This document shows positions 42,787 to 46,091 of a stretch of 46,091 bases of DNA, one piece after another. The stretch is taken from the NCBI GenBank assembly GCA_023664605.1, contig JAMPFF010000020.1, positions 1-46,091 of the forward strand, given 5' to 3'. The stretch comes from Clostridium sp. Lineage in GTDB: Bacteria; Bacillota; Clostridia; Lachnospirales; Lachnospiraceae. Made by a program: the position numbers and the translations under genes. The notes below the pieces were generated by a model, which made no database searches, was not told where the DNA came from, and saw only the letters and a program-made list of their open reading frames with translations. Position 1 is the first letter of the stretch; the number at the start of each line of letters is the position of its first letter.

Positions 42787-44637
42787 ATGGATATATTTAT
42801 AGATAGATTAAAAAAATTTTTGATAGTCAGTACGGCAACAGTCTTATTATACTGTTATGCCTGGTATACGCGTGGGGGCGTGGAAGTCACTGCTGCATAC
42901 GCGCCAATCGCCATAGAGCCGTCGTCCGCGTCGATACAGGCGGATTTGGATGTAATAAACACCTATTTTCAGGAACAAAAGATTGTTGTAAAAAGAAGAA
43001 TGTATTCTAAACGTGCCGGCCTTCTCTCGGAATCCGAATATAGAGAGGATGGGCAACTGTCTGCATGGATAGATTATAGCAGGGATGGAAGCGTAGCCCG
43101 CTGGCGGGAGTATCGATATGATGAAGCAGGGAATCTTATTGAGAGTACGGAATATAATATCAGCGGTAACATTACTAATAAATGGACTTATGCTTATGAT
43201 GAAGAGGGCAATATCATTGAGGAAGCGAAATATTTGGATGGTAAGTTATACAGCCGATATGAATGCGAATATGAATATTTGGAAGCCGGAAAGAGGAAAA
43301 AATGGGTAGAATATAGTTATGAAGACATCTTTTCTTACGGGGAATATGAATATGATGAAGCAGGAAATGTAAAAGAAGAATATCGCAATGTGTTGGGGGG
43401 GATAGAGTCTTATTGCACATATCAGTACCGATATAATGAGGCAGGAGATATTGAAAAAGAAATCCGCTATGATGAGGATGGAAGTGTATACCGCTGGCAG
43501 GAGTATCGGTATGATGAAGCCGGAAACTTATTGTCACAGACAGCTTCTTATGCCCATAACGGTGTATATGAAAGAAGAGAATATAGATATGGTAAGAATG
43601 GAGAGATAATAAAAGAAACCAGACTAGTGGATGGTGAGATAACCAATCAGCGCGAGTATGAGTATGACGAGTGGGGAAACCTAAAGGAAGATGATTATAA
43701 TACTTATGAATATGAGTATGAAACGCTATATACTTCCCGCCAGCCCACACAGCCTGTTATTGTCTATAAAAAAGAATACCTTGACAAAACGCTTGCTTTC
43801 CAAACCGAATATGACCGGACGGGTAAGGAAATAGCGCAAATCATATATAATAGCGATGGAAGTGTGGAAATGCGGACGGAATATCGTTATAATGCGGATG
43901 GACGGGAGATATACGGGGCGTGGTATGACGGTGACGGAAACCTCCGTTCACATAGCGAATATACATACGATAAGGTAGGAAATCTGATAGAGGAGTTGGG
44001 AGTCTATCATAACAACAGAACTACCAGTACGCAGAAAGAAACCTATACTTATAATGAAGCGGACGATATGATAGGATATGTGGTTTATCATGGCGACGAG
44101 TTATACGCCCGATATGAATACGAATATGACAAAACGGGAAGAGAAAAAAGCTATACAGTCTATAACAAAGACGGCGATATATGCGGCTATTCCAACCATG
44201 AATACGAATATGATGATACGGGAAACGTCATAAGTGATACGGCGCAGGTTTATGATACGGTAATGATGGACATTGCGACAGGAAGATATTACACCTATCA
44301 GTATCAATATGAATATGATGAGGTGGGAAGAAAAGAAAAAGAAATTTACTATATGGACGATATGATGTATTACTGGTATGAATGGGAGTATGACGAGAAA
44401 GGGCGCATACTTGCGCAAACAGAATATGATGATGACGGCAGCATAGCCGTGCAGGATAAATACGAATATGACGACGATGAAAAAATAATAAAGAAAATCC
44501 ACACAGAATATGGATATTATGGAAAGGATGGAAATCCGGGAGAAGAGATAACGGAATATAGTTATGATGCATCCGGCAATTTAATCGAAGAAAGAACGGG
44601 AGAGATAAGTATTACATATGAGTACATTTATGAGTAG
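42787..44637 (+). CDS. secreted YD-repeat-like protein, copy 3
   Basis: This 616-residue paralogue starts MDIFIDRLKKFLIVSTATVL. About 40 bases upstream of its ATG (GCAATTACCTG, TTTTCATAAAA, GCAGTC) match the region before copy 1, so the duplicated unit includes the translation start region. AAAGGAG lies 8 bases before ATG 42787. The repeat pattern and conserved C-terminal block match copies 1 and 2. Its last 20 bases overlap the next gene, as in the copy 1/copy 2 junction. Confidence 0.8.
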   Translation: MDIFIDRLKKFLIVSTATVLLYCYAWYTRGGVEVTAAYAPIAIEPSSASIQADLDVINTYFQEQKIVVKRRMYSKRAGLLSESEYREDGQLSAWIDYSRDGSVARWREYRYDEAGNLIESTEYNISGNITNKWTYAYDEEGNIIEEAKYLDGKLYSRYECEYEYLEAGKRKKWVEYSYEDIFSYGEYEYDEAGNVKEEYRNVLGGIESYCTYQYRYNEAGDIEKEIRYDEDGSVYRWQEYRYDEAGNLLSQTASYAHNGVYERREYRYGKNGEIIKETRLVDGEITNQREYEYDEWGNLKEDDYNTYEYEYETLYTSRQPTQPVIVYKKEYLDKTLAFQTEYDRTGKEIAQIIYNSDGSVEMRTEYRYNADGREIYGAWYDGDGNLRSHSEYTYDKVGNLIEELGVYHNNRTTSTQKETYTYNEADDMIGYVVYHGDELYARYEYEYDKTGREKSYTVYNKDGDICGYSNHEYEYDDTGNVISDTAQVYDTVMMDIATGRYYTYQYQYEYDEVGRKEKEIYYMDDMMYYWYEWEYDEKGRILAQTEYDDDGSIAVQDKYEYDDDEKIIKKIHTEYGYYGKDGNPGEEITEYSYDASGNLIEERTGEISITYEYIYE

Positions 44638-44696
44638 ATTCAAAAAAATTCTGATAATCAATACGGTCACAGTCCTATTATACGGCTGTACCCTGA
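44556..44696 (+). repeat. 141-bp duplication, second copy at 45951-46091
   Basis: Positions 44556-44696 match 45951-46091 without gaps (offset 1395) and with few differences. The segment spans the last YD repeat and the first codons of the lipoprotein gene. The second copy continues past the window. Confidence 0.9.
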
Positions 44697-45568
44697 ATAC
44701 GCGGACGGACGTGCAAATGTCTGATGATTTGGTAAAAGAAGATGCCAGCGTAGCTGAAAAAGTAGAAACAGGCGCGAAATCTGCAGACAGCAATATAGAA
44801 ATCGTAGAAGATGATATGGAAACTGTAGAAGATGATATGGAAACTGTAGAAGTAATCGAGGATATTACAGAAGACGACACAGAAATGCCGAAAGCAGAGG
44901 AGGAAAGCTTAGAAAGTGAATGGGATGTAGATTTTGAAGTTGTAACGGATAGCTACATATTTGATGAACAACAGAATGGCATTGAGATTTACTATCCTCA
45001 GCTTTGTGGTTTTGAAGATTCTGTAAAAGAAGAACGGATTAATGCCCTGATTGAAGAGGATGTGATGCAAATAGTAGGAGAAAAAAATACAGGGGGAGAA
45101 GATTCTTTTTATCGTATTTATTTAGATTATAAAATAGTGTTTTTAAATGACCGGGTAATCAGCATTCTTTATAAAGGAGGGAAAGGTTATATCACAACAG
45201 GACATGCATCGATTGACAAGGAAGCAATAGCTACAACAATAGATATTGAGGAGGAAAAAGTGATTACTTTACAAGATATTGTTACAGATTTAAGAGAATT
45301 AAGCGAAATGCTGTTGGCAGATGAATTGGAGAATATCACAATATGGGAAGGAGTAAAAGGCGGATATCCGTTTAGTGGAGAATTTAACGGAACTGTAGAT
45401 GAGCTGGAAGAAAATCTACAGGAAAAGCAACAGGAGTGGTATACGGATGGAGAGAATTTTATATTTATCAGTATGGACAAATACGGCGCATACTATAACG
45501 AATATGCCATCAGTAATGAGTCAGCTAAGCATATATTGGATGCAGAATTTTTAAAGAAACTGGAGTAA
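44618..45568 (+). CDS. DUF3298/RsiV-like lipoprotein
   Basis: This is a 316-residue lipoprotein. The leader MSTFMSRFKKILIINTVTVL ends in LLYGC, an acceptable lipobox with Cys about residue 24. It is almost the same leader as in the YD proteins. An acidic linker contains a tandem EDDMETVEDDMETVE repeat (about 60-90). The C-terminal domain (about 110-316) has IEIYYPQLCGFEDSVKEERI, GHASIDKEAIATTID and YNEYAISNESAKHI, typical of DUF4163/DUF3298. This domain is shared with anti-sigma factor RsiV and other wall-sensing proteins. ATG 44618 overlaps the copy 3 end. Confidence 0.75.
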   Translation: MSTFMSRFKKILIINTVTVLLYGCTLNTRTDVQMSDDLVKEDASVAEKVETGAKSADSNIEIVEDDMETVEDDMETVEVIEDITEDDTEMPKAEEESLESEWDVDFEVVTDSYIFDEQQNGIEIYYPQLCGFEDSVKEERINALIEEDVMQIVGEKNTGGEDSFYRIYLDYKIVFLNDRVISILYKGGKGYITTGHASIDKEAIATTIDIEEEKVITLQDIVTDLRELSEMLLADELENITIWEGVKGGYPFSGEFNGTVDELEENLQEKQQEWYTDGENFIFISMDKYGAYYNEYAISNESAKHILDAEFLKKLE

Positions 45569-45655
45569 GATGCTGCCGGAAAAAATATAACTGATGAAAC
45601 TTTATGAAATGGAACGAATTGCTCAAATGAAAGAAGTTATAGGAGAACAAGACTT

Positions 45656-45781
45656 ATGCGAAATAAATTTTTAAAAATAGTCATGTGGATATTGTGTATT
45701 CATTTCATTATATCGTGTTTTACCCCCAATGTGATGAGACAAATCGGTAAATGGAAAGTATATGGTACAAATACGGTCTGA
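45656..45781 (+). CDS. short lipoprotein-like peptide
   Basis: This is a 41-residue frame, MRNKFLKIVMWILCIHFIIS then CFTPN, with a lipobox-like IISC after a hydrophobic segment. AGGAG lies about 9 bases before ATG 45656. The stop at 45779-45781 is followed by an overlapping frame (45751-45936) that looks like the natural continuation. It may be the front half of a frameshifted gene. Confidence 0.45.
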   Translation: MRNKFLKIVMWILCIHFIISCFTPNVMRQIGKWKVYGTNTV

Positions 45782-45936
45782 CGAGACGAGATGTGAAAAA
45801 ATATCAGAAATATGCAGTTTATAATGTTGTAGTAAGGACATGGACAAAAGTGCATCTGGGATGGTACTGTCTGGAGAGCTGGAAGCTGAAACTGTGCAAG
45901 GTGGAAGACAATACTTTCCGGTTTGAAGAGGAGTGA
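45751..45936 (+). CDS. short protein, possible continuation of the preceding frame
   Basis: This 61-residue frame contains DVKKYQKYAVYNVVVRTWTK and LGWYCLESWKLKLCKVEDN. It overlaps the previous peptide by 31 bases in another frame and has no clear ribosome-binding site. Together they could be one small secreted protein broken by a frameshift. Alternatively they are coupled genes. Confidence 0.4.
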   Translation: MESIWYKYGLTRRDVKKYQKYAVYNVVVRTWTKVHLGWYCLESWKLKLCKVEDNTFRFEEE

Positions 45937-46032
45937 TTTGTAAAGCTGCGATATAGTTACGATGCATCCGGCAATTTAATCGAAGAAAGAACGGGGAAGA
46001 GGAGTATTACATATGAGTACATTTATGAGTAG
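45937..46032 (+). pseudogene. 3' fragment of a fourth YD-repeat gene
   Basis: After the TGA at 45934-45936 the same frame encodes LRYSYDASGNLIEERTG and ends EYIYE, as copies 1 and 3 do. Only the last repeat is present, so this is a remnant left by recombination. Confidence 0.8.
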
Positions 46033-46091
46033 ATTTAAAAAAATTCTGATAATCAATACGGTCACAGTCCTATTATACGGCTGTACCCTGA
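46013..46091 (+). CDS. 5' part of a second leader-bearing lipoprotein gene, runs off the window
   Basis: ATG 46013 begins MSTFMSRFKKILIINTVTVL and continues LLYGCTL to the window edge, identical to the start of the gene at 44618. The mature part lies outside, so its domain is unknown. Confidence 0.7.
   Translation, partial: MSTFMSRFKKILIINTVTVLLYGCTL

Overview
The window looks like a low-GC Bacillota chromosome of the Lachnospiraceae/Clostridia type. The evidence is the gene order rimP-nusA-ylxR-ylxQ-infB-rbfA-nrnA-truB-ribF, an IF2 with a long disordered N-terminus, a NusA with a long acidic tail, and consensus sigma-A promoters with 16-17 bp spacers. Three blocks are visible.

Block 1 (1 to about 19128) is visibly more AT-rich than the rest. 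It is the right-hand part of an integrated, phage- or plasmid-like element that ends at a tRNA-Glu(CTC) gene. It carries a TubR/TubZ-like partition pair, a CHC2/TOPRIM primase, several unrecognised proteins, a ParB-like remnant, a strongly structured non-coding stretch at 8253-8540, two small genes before a 2134-residue TP901-type tape-measure protein, small accessory genes, and a tyrosine integrase next to the tRNA 3' end. No terminase, portal, capsid, tail-tube, lysis or baseplate gene is visible. The left end and left attachment site lie outside the window. The most unusual observation is that at least four genes here, including the integrase, have a good Shine-Dalgarno at normal spacing but ATT where a start codon should be. 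A fifth appears to start at ATA.

Block 2 (about 19200-36940) is core chromosome. After a 207-bp imperfect palindrome come the rimP-ribF translation/RNA operon, a Na/phosphate cotransporter, a secreted SH3-NlpC/P60 hydrolase, rpsO-pnp, a divergent GrcA-like glycyl-radical protein, nicotinamidase (pncA), nicotinate phosphoribosyltransferase (pncB) and a small alarmone synthetase.

Block 3 (about 36940-46091) is accessory. It has an AbrB-type antitoxin with a 5'-truncated PIN toxin, an 11-bp-period repeat array, and a tandem family of three secreted YD-repeat-like proteins. Interleaved with these are a predicted beta-propeller protein and a DUF3298/RsiV-like lipoprotein. All but the propeller share a nearly identical N-terminal export leader. 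A 141-bp segment joining a YD-gene 3' end to a lipoprotein 5' end recurs at the right edge, so the family probably continues beyond the window.

The element genes suggest autonomous maintenance (TubRZ, primase) combined with site-specific integration. The core genes form standard translation, mRNA-turnover and NAD-salvage modules. The right-hand block looks like a cell-surface cassette that expands by recombination.
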